Shown: positions 48,618 through 58,142, counted from the stretch's first letter. The stretch: DNA of 64,000 bases from Thermomonas beijingensis (GCF_020034655.1 NZ_JAIQDJ010000001.1:930001-994000); one strand, 5' to 3'. Numbers and translations: made by a program. Notes: generated by a model not told the origin, from the sequence alone.

Positions 48618-49652
48618 ATGTTTGCTCAGAATACGCTCCTTATTTCCGGAGGTACCGGCTCGTTCGGAAACGCCGTCCTCCGCCGTTTCCTGCAAACGGA
48701 TATCGGCGAAATCCGCATCCTCAGCCGCGATGAAAAGAAACAGGACGACATGCGCAAGCGCTACGCGTCCGACAAACTGAAGTTCTACATCGGTGACGTG
48801 CGCGATCCAGCCAGCGTGATGAATGCCATGCGCGGGGTGGACTACGTATTCCACGCGGCGGCGCTGAAACAGGTGCCGTCCTGCGAGTTCCATCCGATGG
48901 AAGCGGTGAAGACCAACGTCATCGGCACGGAGAACGCTACCGAGGCGGCGATCCAGTGCGGCGTGAAGCGCATGATCTGCCTGAGCACGGACAAGGCCGT
49001 GTATCCCATCAATGCCATGGGCATTTCCAAGGCGATGATGGAAAAGGTGTTCGTGGCCAAGTCACGCAATGCTGACCCGGCCAAGACCACTATTTGTGGT
49101 ACCCGCTACGGCAACGTGATGGCTTCACGCGGCTCGGTCATTCCGTTGTTCGTGAACCAGATCAACGCCGGGCAACCCATCACCATCACTGATCCGGACA
49201 TGACCCGGTTCATGATGACGCTGGACGATGCGGTGGATCTGGTGCTGTACGCCTTTCAGCATGGCAACAGCGGTGACATCTTCGTGCAGAAGGCGCCAGC
49301 GGCCACGATTGAGGTCCTGGCGCGTGCGCTGACCGAACTGCTGGGCAAGCCCGACCACCCGATCAATGTCATTGGCACCCGCCACGGCGAGAAGAAGCAC
49401 GAAACGTTGTTGAGCCGCGAGGAAATGGCCCAGGCGCAGGATTTGCCGGGCTACTTCCGCGTGCCGCCGGACCTGCGTGACCTGAACTACGGCAAGTACA
49501 TGGAGCAGGGCGAGAAGCGCATCAGCGAGGCGCAGGACTACACCTCGGCCAATACCCGTCGGCTGGATGTGGAGGGCATGAAGCAACTGCTGCTCAAGCT
49601 CGACTTCATTCGTGACCTGGTGGCCGGCCGGCCGGCCGTGCCGGTGGATTGA
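48618..49652 (+). CDS. wbjB: UDP-GlcNAc 4,6-dehydratase / 5-epimerase (WbjB/CapE/FnlA)
   Basis: ATG 48618 gives 344 residues. Extended SDR with ISGGTGSFGNAVLRRFLQTD near residues 9-28 and the S-M-K catalytic set seen in STDKAVYPINAMGISKAMMEK, where Met replaces the usual Tyr as in CapE. It performs the first step to UDP-L-FucNAc, and the next two genes complete the pathway. GC content returns to the chromosomal level from this gene on. Confidence 0.93.
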   Translation: MFAQNTLLISGGTGSFGNAVLRRFLQTDIGEIRILSRDEKKQDDMRKRYASDKLKFYIGDVRDPASVMNAMRGVDYVFHAAALKQVPSCEFHPMEAVKTNVIGTENATEAAIQCGVKRMICLSTDKAVYPINAMGISKAMMEKVFVAKSRNADPAKTTICGTRYGNVMASRGSVIPLFVNQINAGQPITITDPDMTRFMMTLDDAVDLVLYAFQHGNSGDIFVQKAPAATIEVLARALTELLGKPDHPINVIGTRHGEKKHETLLSREEMAQAQDLPGYFRVPPDLRDLNYGKYMEQGEKRISEAQDYTSANTRRLDVEGMKQLLLKLDFIRDLVAGRPAVPVD

Positions 49653-49654
49653 CC

Positions 49655-50761
49655 ATGAAAGTTCTGGTGACCGGCGCCGATGGGTTTATCGGCAAGAACC
49701 TGCGCGTGTTCCTGGGCGAGCGTCCGGGCTTCGATGTGCTGCCCATCACCCGCGCCAGCAGCGCAGAAGCACTGGCGCAGGCCGCGAATGAGGCGGATGC
49801 CGTGATCCATCTGGCCGGCGTGAACCGGCCGGAGGATCCGGCCGAGTTCGGCGCAGGCAACGCGGACTTCACCGCCGCCCTGTGCCAGGCCTTGGCGGCG
49901 ACGGGCCGCGCCATCCCGGTGGCGTTCGCCTCGTCCATCCAGGCCGAACGCGACAATCCCTACGGCCTGAGCAAGCGCGAGGCCGAACGGCATTTGTCGG
50001 CTTACAGTGAAAGCAGTGGCGCCCCGGTGGCGCTTTATCGCTTGGCCAACGTGTTCGGCAAGTGGAGCCGGCCGGACTACAACTCCGCCGTCGCCACGTT
50101 CTGCCACAACATCGCCCGTGGCCTGCCTATCCGCATCGACAACCCGGATGCGCCGGTACAGTTGGTCTATATCGACGATGTGGTGGCCGAGCTGATCGGT
50201 TTCCTGGCGGCGCCGGGGCAGGGTGCGCGGTTTGCCGGGGCCGGGCCGGTGTACGCCACCACGGTGGGTGAGTTGGCGCGCCAGATTGAAGCGTTCCGCG
50301 ACATGCGCCACACGCTGGTCGCCGAGCGCGTGGGCACCGGGCTGGTGCGGGCGTTGTATGCCACCTACGTCAGCTTCCTGCCGCCGGAGGCCTTCAGCTA
50401 CGAAGTGCCGAAGTACGGCGACGCCCGCGGCGTGTTCGTGGAGATGCTGAAGACCCCGGACTGCGGACAGTTCTCCTTCTTTACCGCACACCCGGGTATT
50501 ACCCGTGGCGGCCATTACCACCACACCAAGACCGAGAAATTCCTGGTGATCAAGGGCAGGGCGCGCTACCGCTTCCGCCACCTGATCACCGATGAGACCT
50601 TCGAGGTGGAGAGCAGCGGCGAGGAACCGTTGGTGGTGGATACCATCCCGGGCTGGTCCCACGACATCACCAACATCGGCGACGACGAGCTGGTGGTCAT
50701 GCTGTGGGCGAATGAAATCTTCGACCGGCAAAAACCGGACACGGTGGCAAGCAAGGTATGA
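49655..50761 (+). CDS. wbjC: CapF-like reductase with cupin domain (UDP-L-FucNAc pathway)
   Basis: A 368-residue bifunctional protein. The N-terminal SDR domain (LVTGADGFIGKNLRVFLGER at 4-23, NPYGLSKREAERHL) reduces the 4-keto intermediate. The C-terminal cupin has the metal-binding cluster GGHYHHTKTEKFLVIKGRAR near 288 and resembles CapF. It follows the dehydratase by two bases and overlaps the epimerase gene wecB, as in other L-FucNAc loci. Confidence 0.93.
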   Translation: MKVLVTGADGFIGKNLRVFLGERPGFDVLPITRASSAEALAQAANEADAVIHLAGVNRPEDPAEFGAGNADFTAALCQALAATGRAIPVAFASSIQAERDNPYGLSKREAERHLSAYSESSGAPVALYRLANVFGKWSRPDYNSAVATFCHNIARGLPIRIDNPDAPVQLVYIDDVVAELIGFLAAPGQGARFAGAGPVYATTVGELARQIEAFRDMRHTLVAERVGTGLVRALYATYVSFLPPEAFSYEVPKYGDARGVFVEMLKTPDCGQFSFFTAHPGITRGGHYHHTKTEKFLVIKGRARYRFRHLITDETFEVESSGEEPLVVDTIPGWSHDITNIGDDELVVMLWANEIFDRQKPDTVASKV

Positions 50762-51909
50762 ACGAGTACGCCATGGGCACCCGCAAACTGAAAGTCGCCA
50801 CCATCGTGGGCACCCGCCCGGAAATCATTCGCCTGTCGCGGGTGCTGGCCGCGCTGGATACCCATTGCGACCACGTGCTGGTTCACACCGGCCAGAACTA
50901 CGACTACGAACTCAACGGGATCTTTTTCGAGGACCTGGGCATCCGCAAGCCGGATGTCTTCCTGGAAGCGGCCGGCGCCTCCGGCGCGGAAACCATCGGC
51001 AAGGTGATTATCGCCGTGGATGCCGCGCTGGCGGATATCCAGCCCGATGCGGTGCTGGTGCTGGGCGATACCAACAGCTGCCTGGCGGTGATCCCGGCCA
51101 AGCGTCGCAAGATCCCCACCTTCCACATGGAGGCCGGCAACCGCTGCTTCGACATGCGCGTGCCGGAAGAAATCAACCGCCGCATCGTGGACCACACCGC
51201 CGACATCAACCTCACCTACAGCGATATCGCCCGCGAATATCTGCTGGCCGAGGGCCTGCCTGCGGATCGCGTGATCAAGACCGGCAGCCCGATGTGTGAG
51301 GTGCTGGCGCACTACGCGCCGAAAATCGCCGCCTCCGACGTGCTGGCGCGGTTGGGCCTGCAATCCAATGGCTACTTCGTGGTCAGCGCGCACCGCGAGG
51401 AAAACATCGAGTCCGATGCCAATTTCGCCGGGCTGGTGGAAACGCTCAACACCGTGGCCAGGGTCTATGGCCTGCCGGTGGTGGTGTCCACCCATCCGCG
51501 CACCCGCAAGCGCATCGATGCCATGGGGGTAGTGCTGGACGAGCGCGTGCAGTTGCTGAAGCCGTTGGGGTTCAGTGACTACGTGCGTTTGCAGCAAGAG
51601 GCCAAGGCGGTGTTGTCCGATAGCGGCACCATCAACGAGGAGGCCTCCATCCTCAACTTCCGCGCACTCAACCTGCGCGATGCGCACGAGCGTCCGGAAG
51701 GCATGGAGGAAGCGGCGGTGATGATGACCGGCATGAACCCGGAGCGGGTGATGCAGGGGCTGGCCATCCTTGAATCGCAGCCAGTGGGGGCCGAGCGCCT
51801 GCTGCGGCAGGTGGCGGACTACTCCATGCCGAATGTGTCGGAGAAGGTGGTGCGGATCCTCCACAGCTACGTGGATTATGTGAACCGGGTGGTCTGGAAG
51901 CGGTACTGA
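50758..51909 (+). CDS. wecB: UDP-N-acetylglucosamine 2-epimerase family (WbjD/CapG)
   Basis: A 383-residue enzyme of the WecB superfamily. Visible motifs are VGTRPEIIRLSRVLAAL near residue 15, THPRTRKRI, and SDSGTINEEA, holding the active-site region near 288. In this three-gene setting it is the C2 epimerase that finishes UDP-L-FucNAc. A second ATG (MGTRKLK) five codons downstream is possible. Overlaps wbjC (ATGA). Confidence 0.94.
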   Translation: MNEYAMGTRKLKVATIVGTRPEIIRLSRVLAALDTHCDHVLVHTGQNYDYELNGIFFEDLGIRKPDVFLEAAGASGAETIGKVIIAVDAALADIQPDAVLVLGDTNSCLAVIPAKRRKIPTFHMEAGNRCFDMRVPEEINRRIVDHTADINLTYSDIAREYLLAEGLPADRVIKTGSPMCEVLAHYAPKIAASDVLARLGLQSNGYFVVSAHREENIESDANFAGLVETLNTVARVYGLPVVVSTHPRTRKRIDAMGVVLDERVQLLKPLGFSDYVRLQQEAKAVLSDSGTINEEASILNFRALNLRDAHERPEGMEEAAVMMTGMNPERVMQGLAILESQPVGAERLLRQVADYSMPNVSEKVVRILHSYVDYVNRVVWKRY

Positions 51910-53123
51910 TGCGCATCCTGTTCTTGTCCCAGCTGTTCGATCCTGAAAACGCCATCAAGGGATTGTCATTCGTCAAAGCGTTGGCCGCGGCCGGCCATGA
52001 CGTCGACGTGATTACGGCTTTTCCGAGCTATCCGGGCGGAAAGGTGTATCCCGGGTTTCGACAGCGCTGGCGGCAGGTGGAGAAGGCGGCCCCCCGCGTC
52101 CGGGTGACGCGCGTGGCGACATACATCAGCCAGGATCGTTCCGGACTCAAGCGCTTGCTTGGCTATGCCAGCTTTGCGGCCATGGCCTTTGTGCAGGCAC
52201 TGTTCCATAAGCGGCCCGATGTCGTCTACGCCTACTATCCACCAGTGGTCGGTGGGGTGGCGGCCATTACCTTGGGTGCCTGCAAGCGTGCCCCCGTCGT
52301 GTACGACGTTCAGGACTTGTGGCCGGAAGCGGTTGTCGCGTCCGGCATGGTGCGAGAAGGTTGGCTGACGCTTGTCATTGAGGGCATGGCGGGGTTCATC
52401 TATCGCAGGGCGGCAGCGGTCGTTACGCTTTCAGATGGCTACCGCACTGCCTTGCTAAAGAAGGGCGTGGCATCTGGAAAGGTGTTCAGGATCTACAACT
52501 GGTGCGACGAGGCCCGCATTAGCGTCGATGACGATGTGCGGAGCGATAACCAGGTTTTCAGCGTGGTTTACGCTGGCAATCTCGGCGCGGCGCAAGGTTT
52601 GGATGCAGTCGTAAGGGCGGCCGGGATCGTGGCGGAACGTGGCCATGCCAACGTGCGGTTTGACTTCATCGGTGACGGTGTTGAGAAGCCTGTTCTCCAG
52701 GAGCTTGTCAGCAGCATGGGCTTGGAGAACGTCAGATTCGTCGACAAGGTACCTCCGGAACAGATCGGCGCCCTGCTGGGCCAGGCTGGTGCGTTGGTCG
52801 CCCATCTGCGCGATGATCCCGTCTTCTCCATTACCGTGCCGCAGAAAACGCAAGCTTATTTGCTTGCAGGCCGTCCTTTGCTGATGGCGATAGGCGGCGA
52901 GTCGGCCGATATCATCCGCCGAGCCAATGCCGGTGTCGTTGCAGAACCCGGAAGTCCCGCGCAGATCGCGGAGGCGGCAATACATCTCAGCGGTTTGTCG
53001 GTAATCGAAAGGCAGGAAATGGGCAAGCGCGGCAGGGCGTTCTACAAGCAACACATGTCACAGGAAAATGGCGTCGGACAGACGCTCGCCCTACTTGAGC
53101 AGGTTGCGAGGCCGCGGGCATGA
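51909..53123 (+). CDS. Glycosyltransferase family 4 (WbuB-like)
   Basis: A 404-residue GT-B transferase that starts MRILFLSQLFDPENAIKGLS and contains YDVQDLWPEAVVASG and VYAGNLGAAQGLDAVV near residue 219. The C-terminal segment DPVFSITVPQKTQAYLLAGR resembles the amino-sugar transferases found with UDP-L-FucNAc genes, so it probably adds FucNAc. It shares one base with the upstream gene and overlaps the acetyltransferase gene. Confidence 0.9.
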   Translation: MRILFLSQLFDPENAIKGLSFVKALAAAGHDVDVITAFPSYPGGKVYPGFRQRWRQVEKAAPRVRVTRVATYISQDRSGLKRLLGYASFAAMAFVQALFHKRPDVVYAYYPPVVGGVAAITLGACKRAPVVYDVQDLWPEAVVASGMVREGWLTLVIEGMAGFIYRRAAAVVTLSDGYRTALLKKGVASGKVFRIYNWCDEARISVDDDVRSDNQVFSVVYAGNLGAAQGLDAVVRAAGIVAERGHANVRFDFIGDGVEKPVLQELVSSMGLENVRFVDKVPPEQIGALLGQAGALVAHLRDDPVFSITVPQKTQAYLLAGRPLLMAIGGESADIIRRANAGVVAEPGSPAQIAEAAIHLSGLSVIERQEMGKRGRAFYKQHMSQENGVGQTLALLEQVARPRA

Positions 53124-53761
53124 CGCCGACGTTGCGGACACTTGCAGTGGGGGATCTGGATGATGTGGTTTCTGTTCATAGCACAGCCTTCCCCGGTTTC
53201 CTGATGACGCTCTTGGGCCCGGGTTTCCTTCGCAGCTACTATCAGGCCGTGCTGGATTGTGACGATGCAGTCTTCCTTGGCCAGTTTGGCGAAACAGGAC
53301 GTCTGCAGGGTTTTGTCGCGGGTTTCGCGAAACCGGCCTCGTTCTATGCACTGCTCTCTGGCCGCAAGAAGAAGATGCTCATAGCTGCCGCCTTCCACCT
53401 GCTGCGCCGCCCCAGTTTGTGGTCGCGGGTGCTGGAAAATGCCGGTGCCACCTCGCAACGTGCCACGGATAATGAGCCGGGTGCGGCCGAGCTTGCCTCG
53501 ATTGCCGTCTTGCCAACGGCCCAGGGCAGGGGTTACGGTCGGATGTTGATCGATGCATTCCTGTCGGCCGCGAGGCGGCACGATGCCAACAGGGTCTATC
53601 TCACAACGGACGCAGACAACAATGAGGCCGTCAATCGCCTGTATGCACGGGCTGGATTCCAGTTGGCAGGTACAAGCATGCGCAAAGGCGGACGCAAAAT
53701 GAATCACTACACGTTCCTGCTGGGCGACCAGTCGGGTAGGGACCAAAAAGGAGAAGCCTGA
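53120..53761 (+). CDS. GNAT-family N-acetyltransferase
   Basis: A 213-residue protein with the acetyl-CoA motif AQGRGYGRMLIDAFLSAARR near residues 134-153 and a typical C-terminal NRLYARAGFQLAG. In an operon with an aminotransferase and a 4,6-dehydratase it is well placed to acetylate the 4-amino sugar, a job done in Campylobacter and Neisseria by hexapeptide enzymes. The substrate is inferred from context only. Confidence 0.88.
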   Translation: MTPTLRTLAVGDLDDVVSVHSTAFPGFLMTLLGPGFLRSYYQAVLDCDDAVFLGQFGETGRLQGFVAGFAKPASFYALLSGRKKKMLIAAAFHLLRRPSLWSRVLENAGATSQRATDNEPGAAELASIAVLPTAQGRGYGRMLIDAFLSAARRHDANRVYLTTDADNNEAVNRLYARAGFQLAGTSMRKGGRKMNHYTFLLGDQSGRDQKGEA

Positions 53762-54903
53762 TGGAATGGAAAGTCCAACTTTTCAAGCTCAACTATGACC
53801 AGCGGGAAGCCGACGCGGTGGCGGATGTCATTCGTAGCGGTTGGCTGACGATGGGCGAGCGCACCGTGGCGTTCGAGCGGGAGTTCGCGGCCTATCTAGG
53901 TGCTGGCACCATGGCGGCAGCCGTTTCCAACGGCACTGCTGCGCTGCATCTCGCGCTCCTGGCGCTCGATATCGGGCCTGGCGACGAAGTCATCGTGCCT
54001 GCGCAGACGTTCGTGGCGGACATCAATGCGGTCATGCTGGTGGGTGCCACCCCGGTCATGGCGGACTGCACGTCGTTCGAAGACTGGAACATGGATCCAG
54101 CCGACATCGAACGTAAGATCACCGATAGGACTAGGGCGGTCTTGATCGTCCATTACGCCGGTGTGCCGTGCGACATGGATGCCATCGTGTCGCTGTGCCA
54201 GCGCAAAGGCTTGAAGCTGATCGAAGACTGCGCCCATGCGCCAGGTGCCAGCTACAAGGGGCGCAGCGTGGGTACGTTCGGTGATGTGGGCTGCTGGAGT
54301 TTCTTCACCAACAAGAACCTCTCCGTGGGTGAGGGGGGCATGGTTACAACCCGCTCGGACGATCTGGACCGCGAGATGCGTTACTTGCGTTCGCACGGCA
54401 TGACGACCCTGACGCTCGACAGACACAAGGGGCGGGCAGTGACTTATGACGTTGTGCGCCCCGGCTTGAACTACCGGATTGACGAAATACGCGCGGCCCT
54501 GGGTCTCGTGCAGCTTGCAAAGCTGGATGCAGCGAATGCGTCGCGCAGGAAAATCGTTGAAGCCTATCGACGGGAGATTGGCGGCCTTGAAGGCGTGGCG
54601 CTACCGTTCCCGGATCGAGATGACCGCGTGGCGTCCAGTCATATCTTCCCGATCCTGCTTCGCGAAGGCATAGAGCGCCTTGAAGTGGTGGAGTCGCTGA
54701 AGGCGGATGGAGTGCAGTCGAGCATCCACTATCCCGCGATCCATCACTTTACGGCTTACTCGGGGATGGATCTTGGTGCAACGCCAATCGCAGATGAAGT
54801 GGCCAAGAGGGAGTTGACCCTGCCGCTCTATCCGGACATGACGGAAGGGGATGTCCAGGTTGTAGCGGATGCCCTGCGCAAGGCGCTGGTGAAGATTGGC
54901 TGA
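53761..54903 (+). CDS. DegT/DnrJ/EryC1/StrS sugar aminotransferase (PglE-like)
   Basis: A 380-residue PLP enzyme. AVSNGTAALHLALLALDIGP near residue 57 and the PLP-lysine segment WSFFTNKNLSVGEGGMVTTR near 180 are characteristic. It should convert the 4-keto-6-deoxy sugar made by the following dehydratase to a 4-amino sugar using glutamate. It shares one base with the GNAT gene stop and ends two bases before the dehydratase gene. Confidence 0.93.
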   Translation: MEWKVQLFKLNYDQREADAVADVIRSGWLTMGERTVAFEREFAAYLGAGTMAAAVSNGTAALHLALLALDIGPGDEVIVPAQTFVADINAVMLVGATPVMADCTSFEDWNMDPADIERKITDRTRAVLIVHYAGVPCDMDAIVSLCQRKGLKLIEDCAHAPGASYKGRSVGTFGDVGCWSFFTNKNLSVGEGGMVTTRSDDLDREMRYLRSHGMTTLTLDRHKGRAVTYDVVRPGLNYRIDEIRAALGLVQLAKLDAANASRRKIVEAYRREIGGLEGVALPFPDRDDRVASSHIFPILLREGIERLEVVESLKADGVQSSIHYPAIHHFTAYSGMDLGATPIADEVAKRELTLPLYPDMTEGDVQVVADALRKALVKIG

Positions 54904-54905
54904 GC

Positions 54906-56093
54906 ATGGACATCCTTGAACTCATTGGTCGAACGGCGCCCCTATTTGATGCCGACATCACGAGACACGAGGACGAACTGTTGTCGCTGGTACGCTCCAG
55001 CCGCTTCCTCGTCATCGGTGGTGCCGGCTCCATCGGCCAGGCGGTGACGCGCGAGGTCTTCAAGCGCAAGCCGCGCGCCCTGCACGTGGTCGACATCAGT
55101 GAAAACAACATGGTCGAGCTGGTGCGGGACATCCGCAGCACGCTGGGCTACATCGATGGCGATTTCCGTACCTTTGCCCTTGACTGCGGCTCGCGCGAAT
55201 TCGCAGCGCTGCTGGCCGCTGGGTCCGGTTACGACTACGTGCTGAACCTGTCGGCGCTCAAGCACGTGCGTAGTGAGAAGGATCCGTTCACGCTGATGCG
55301 GATGATCGAGGTCAACGTGCTCAACACGATCTCGACCATTGCCCAGGCGCAGGCCGGCGGGGCGCGCAAGTATTTCTGCGTGTCCACGGACAAGGCGGCC
55401 AACCCGGTCAACATGATGGGTGCCAGCAAGCGGATCATGGAGATGTTCCTGATGCGCGCCAGCGAGTCGCTGCCCATTTCCACGGCCCGCTTCGCCAACG
55501 TGGCGTTCTCGGATGGGTCGCTGCTGCACGGCTTCAACCAGCGTTTCGCCAAGCGCCAACCGATTTCCGCGCCCAACGATGTGCGCCGCTACTTCGTGAC
55601 CCCGCAGGAATCCGGCGAGTTGTGCCTCAGCTCCTGCTTGTTGGGTGAGAACCGCGACATCTTCTTCCCCAAGCTCAGCGAGCAGCTGGACCTGACGCGG
55701 TTTTCCGACATCGCGGTGCGCTATCTGCAGGCGCTGGGCTTCGAGCCCTACCAGTGCGCCAGCGAGGACGAGGCCCGCGACCGGGCGGCCGAGTTGATCG
55801 CCAGCAAGAAGTGGCCGGTGTATTTCTTCGCCAGCGACACCACCGGCGAGAAGGATTTCGAGGAGTTCTACACCGGCACGGAGGTGCTGGACATGCAGCG
55901 CTTCGAGGCCATCGGCGTGATCAAGAACGCGCCGGTTTACGACGAAGGAAAGCTCGCCTACTTCCTGTCCACAATCGATCGAATCCGTGCACAACCCACT
56001 TGGGACAAGCCCGAATTGGTGGAACTGTTCAACCACATGATCCCGGAGTTCCAGCACAAGGACACCGGCAAGTACCTCGACGGCAGGATGTAA
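54906..56093 (+). CDS. UDP-sugar 4,6-dehydratase, soluble short form (PglF/CapD-related)
   Basis: A 395-residue SDR enzyme without membrane helices. NAD loop VIGGAGSIGQAVTREVFKRK near residue 38, then the S-M-K set in VSTDKAANPVNMMGASKRIM near 165, where Met replaces Tyr as in WbpM/PglF. Together with the adjacent aminotransferase and acetyltransferase it points to a bacillosamine or QuiNAc4NAc-type nucleotide sugar. Confidence 0.9.
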   Translation: MDILELIGRTAPLFDADITRHEDELLSLVRSSRFLVIGGAGSIGQAVTREVFKRKPRALHVVDISENNMVELVRDIRSTLGYIDGDFRTFALDCGSREFAALLAAGSGYDYVLNLSALKHVRSEKDPFTLMRMIEVNVLNTISTIAQAQAGGARKYFCVSTDKAANPVNMMGASKRIMEMFLMRASESLPISTARFANVAFSDGSLLHGFNQRFAKRQPISAPNDVRRYFVTPQESGELCLSSCLLGENRDIFFPKLSEQLDLTRFSDIAVRYLQALGFEPYQCASEDEARDRAAELIASKKWPVYFFASDTTGEKDFEEFYTGTEVLDMQRFEAIGVIKNAPVYDEGKLAYFLSTIDRIRAQPTWDKPELVELFNHMIPEFQHKDTGKYLDGRM

Positions 56094-56096
56094 GCC

Positions 56097-56762
56097 ATGC
56101 AGCGCCTCCTCGACATCCTGCTTTCCGGGCTGGCCCTGCTGGTGCTTTCGCCGCTGCTTCTGCCGGTCATGCTGATCCTGCGGCTAACCGGGGAGGGCGA
56201 GGTGTTCTTCATCCAGCAGCGCATCGGGCGTGGTGGCCAGCCGTTCGGTCTGTACAAGTTCGCCACCATGCTGAAGAACAGCCCCAGTATCGGCACCGGC
56301 ACGGTAACGGTGAAAGGCGACCCGCGGGTGCTGCCGTTCGGCCGCTTCCTGCGGAAATCAAAGATCAACGAGCTCCCGCAGTTACTCAATATTTTCAAGG
56401 GCGACATGAGCATCATCGGCCCGCGTCCGCAGACGCCGAGATGTTTCAACGCTTTTCCGCAGAGCACTCAGGATGTGATCGTGAGAGTGCGTCCCGGACT
56501 CTCTGGCATTGGTTCGATCATCTTCCGGGGCGAGGAAGACATGCTGCATCAGCATGCAGAGCCGATGCGATTTTACGATGATGTCATTGCTCCTTATAAG
56601 GGATTGCTTGAGGAGTGGTACGTCGAGAATCAAGGGATTTGGACGTACTTCATGTCGATTTTTGTCACCGCGTGGGTAGTGTTGTTCCCGTCGTCGCGCT
56701 TGGCATGGAGAATATTTCCGGCATTACCGGATCCCCCGCAAGAGTTGCGCAAGCTCCTTTGA
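56097..56762 (+). CDS. Initiating undecaprenyl-phosphate sugar-phosphate transferase (PglC-like)
   Basis: A 221-residue monotopic phosphoglycosyl transferase: N-terminal re-entrant helix MQRLLDILLSGLALLVLSPL, active-site region LRKSKINELPQLLNIFKGDM near residues 86-105 and SIIGPRPQTP. Small PglC-type enzymes without the extra WbaP/WcaJ helices often transfer diNAc-bacillosamine phosphate, which matches the upstream pathway genes. Last intact gene of the polysaccharide operon. Confidence 0.93.
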   Translation: MQRLLDILLSGLALLVLSPLLLPVMLILRLTGEGEVFFIQQRIGRGGQPFGLYKFATMLKNSPSIGTGTVTVKGDPRVLPFGRFLRKSKINELPQLLNIFKGDMSIIGPRPQTPRCFNAFPQSTQDVIVRVRPGLSGIGSIIFRGEEDMLHQHAEPMRFYDDVIAPYKGLLEEWYVENQGIWTYFMSIFVTAWVVLFPSSRLAWRIFPALPDPPQELRKLL

Positions 56763-56812
56763 GTGGTGGAACTAGGAATGCTTGCTAGGTAAGCTGGACT
56801 GCCTTGGTTTAA

Positions 56813-57271
56813 GTGTGGGATGGCCAATCTGGCCTGCCTCCCGCACTCGCATCACCAGTGACGGGGGGCAGTATTGAAGGCGCCGTGGGGGTAGGTCAGT
56901 TGTGTGATGCGGGGAAAAAGGGTTCTGTAGCATGTTCGGCTCCGTTGTCGGCATTTTATGTGATGCCTGCACACGGCACCCACAACATCCCCGGAAAGCT
57001 GCTGACCTACGTCCACGCAGGCCTGCCTGTGCTGGCGCGGGTCAACCCCAACAACGACCTTGTGTCGCTGGTTGAAGATGAAGCGGTCGGGCTGGTGGTG
57101 CCCGGCAACAGTGCCGCGCTGCTGCACGCACATGCGATGCGTCTGGCAGACGATGCCCGATTGCGTGCCGCAATGGGGCAGGCAGGCATTGCCCTGGCCA
57201 GGCGCATGTTTTCTCCGGAAAGTGCGGCGCGTGATGTAGCAGCGATGTTGGCTGTCAACGTCGACAGTTGA
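56813..57271 (+). pseudogene. 3' remnant of a glycosyltransferase family 4 gene
   Basis: An open frame ending at 57271 whose last 110 residues resemble the C-terminus of L-fucosamine-type GT4 enzymes: THNIPGKLLTYVHAGLPVLA near 56967-57026, then RVNPNNDLVSLVEDEAVGLV. Upstream of about 56940 the frame carries unrelated low-complexity sequence and the N-terminal GT-B domain is absent. This is most simply the tail of a transferase lost by deletion, left behind at the end of the operon. Confidence 0.7.
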
Positions 57272-57660
57272 CGCTTGGCTGCCTGCCATCTGGCCGCCCG
57301 AGTTGGCTGCGGCAATGCCTGATGCCGGGCAGCGTGTGGTGTCATGTTCGGGAACATGATGCGCGAGGTTCGGCAGTCTCACTTGTGATATTCGGCAGCG
57401 TGGCGCGCGCTATCCGATAGCGTGGCAGGTGATGTCTGCGATGTGGTGGGTCAGGGCCGGCATCATCAGGCGTGAGGCTGTGCCGCGCCTCGCGTGAGGT
57501 ATCTCAACGGGGTGCGTGCTGCTCAGCGGCATGGCGGGTGAGCAGTGGCAATCTGGCGCCTGATGGCTTGCAGCATGGTGCGCGATAGACCGGAGTATCG
57601 GCTGCCATGTCTTGGATCATCACCGGCGATGCTCATAACCATGGCTCCAGTGGAGCCCTG
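57272..57660. other. Intergenic region with short palindromes
   Basis: No convincing gene. Two tight palindromes are visible: TCATGTTC-GG-GAACATGA (57342-57359) and CGCTATC-C-GATAGCG (57408-57422). They could be terminators or protein-binding sites after the decayed gene. Confidence 0.5.
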
Positions 57661-58090
57661 GTGGGAGCTTTGCTCTTGTGGGAGCTTTGCTTTTGTGGGA
57701 GCGGCCCCTGGCCGCGACTTGAGCTGCCCTGTCGCGCGCAGGGCGCGCTCCTACAACAGCCAAAGCCATTGTGGGAGCTTTGCTCTTGTGGGAGCGGCCC
57801 CTGGCCGCGACTTGGGGTGCCTGTCGCGCGCAGGGCGCGCTCCTACACCATCCAAAGCTGCAGCTACTTGTGGGAGCTTTGCCCTGGTGGGAGCTTTGCC
57901 CTTGTGGGAGCGGCCCCTGGCCGCGACATGGGGTGCCCTGTCGCGCGCAGGGCGCGCTCCTACAACATCCAAAGCCAATGCCAAAGCCATTGTGGGAGCT
58001 TTGCTCTTGTGGGAGCGGCCCCTGGCCGCGACTTGAGCTGCCCTGTCGCGCGCAGGGCGCGCTCCCACACCATCCAAAGCTGCAGCTACT
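57661..58090 (+). repeat. REP/BIME array, orientation 1 (about four units)
   Basis: Four paired-palindrome units begin near 57695, 57788, 57904 and 58009. Each has an A hairpin (GCGGCC-CCT-GGCCGC, flanked by GTGGGA and GAC) and, about 12 bases on, an inverted B hairpin (GTC-GCGCGC-AGG-GCGCGC-TCCTAC). Extra half-repeats of GTGGGAGCTTTG precede them. A and B are homologous in opposite orientation, the organisation of bacterial interspersed mosaic elements. No RAYT transposase gene is in the window. Confidence 0.92.
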
Positions 58091-58116
58091 TGTGGGGTTG
58101 GCAGTCCCCTTCAAGA

Positions 58117-58142
58117 CGATCGGGCCCTTGCGGGCCCGATCG
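58117..58142 (-). terminator. Hairpin terminator after the 158-residue orphan gene
   Basis: CGATCGGGCCC (58117-58127) and GGGCCCGATCG (58132-58142) form a perfect 11-bp stem with a 4-base loop, about 50 bases after the stop of the minus-strand gene. Confidence 0.75.
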
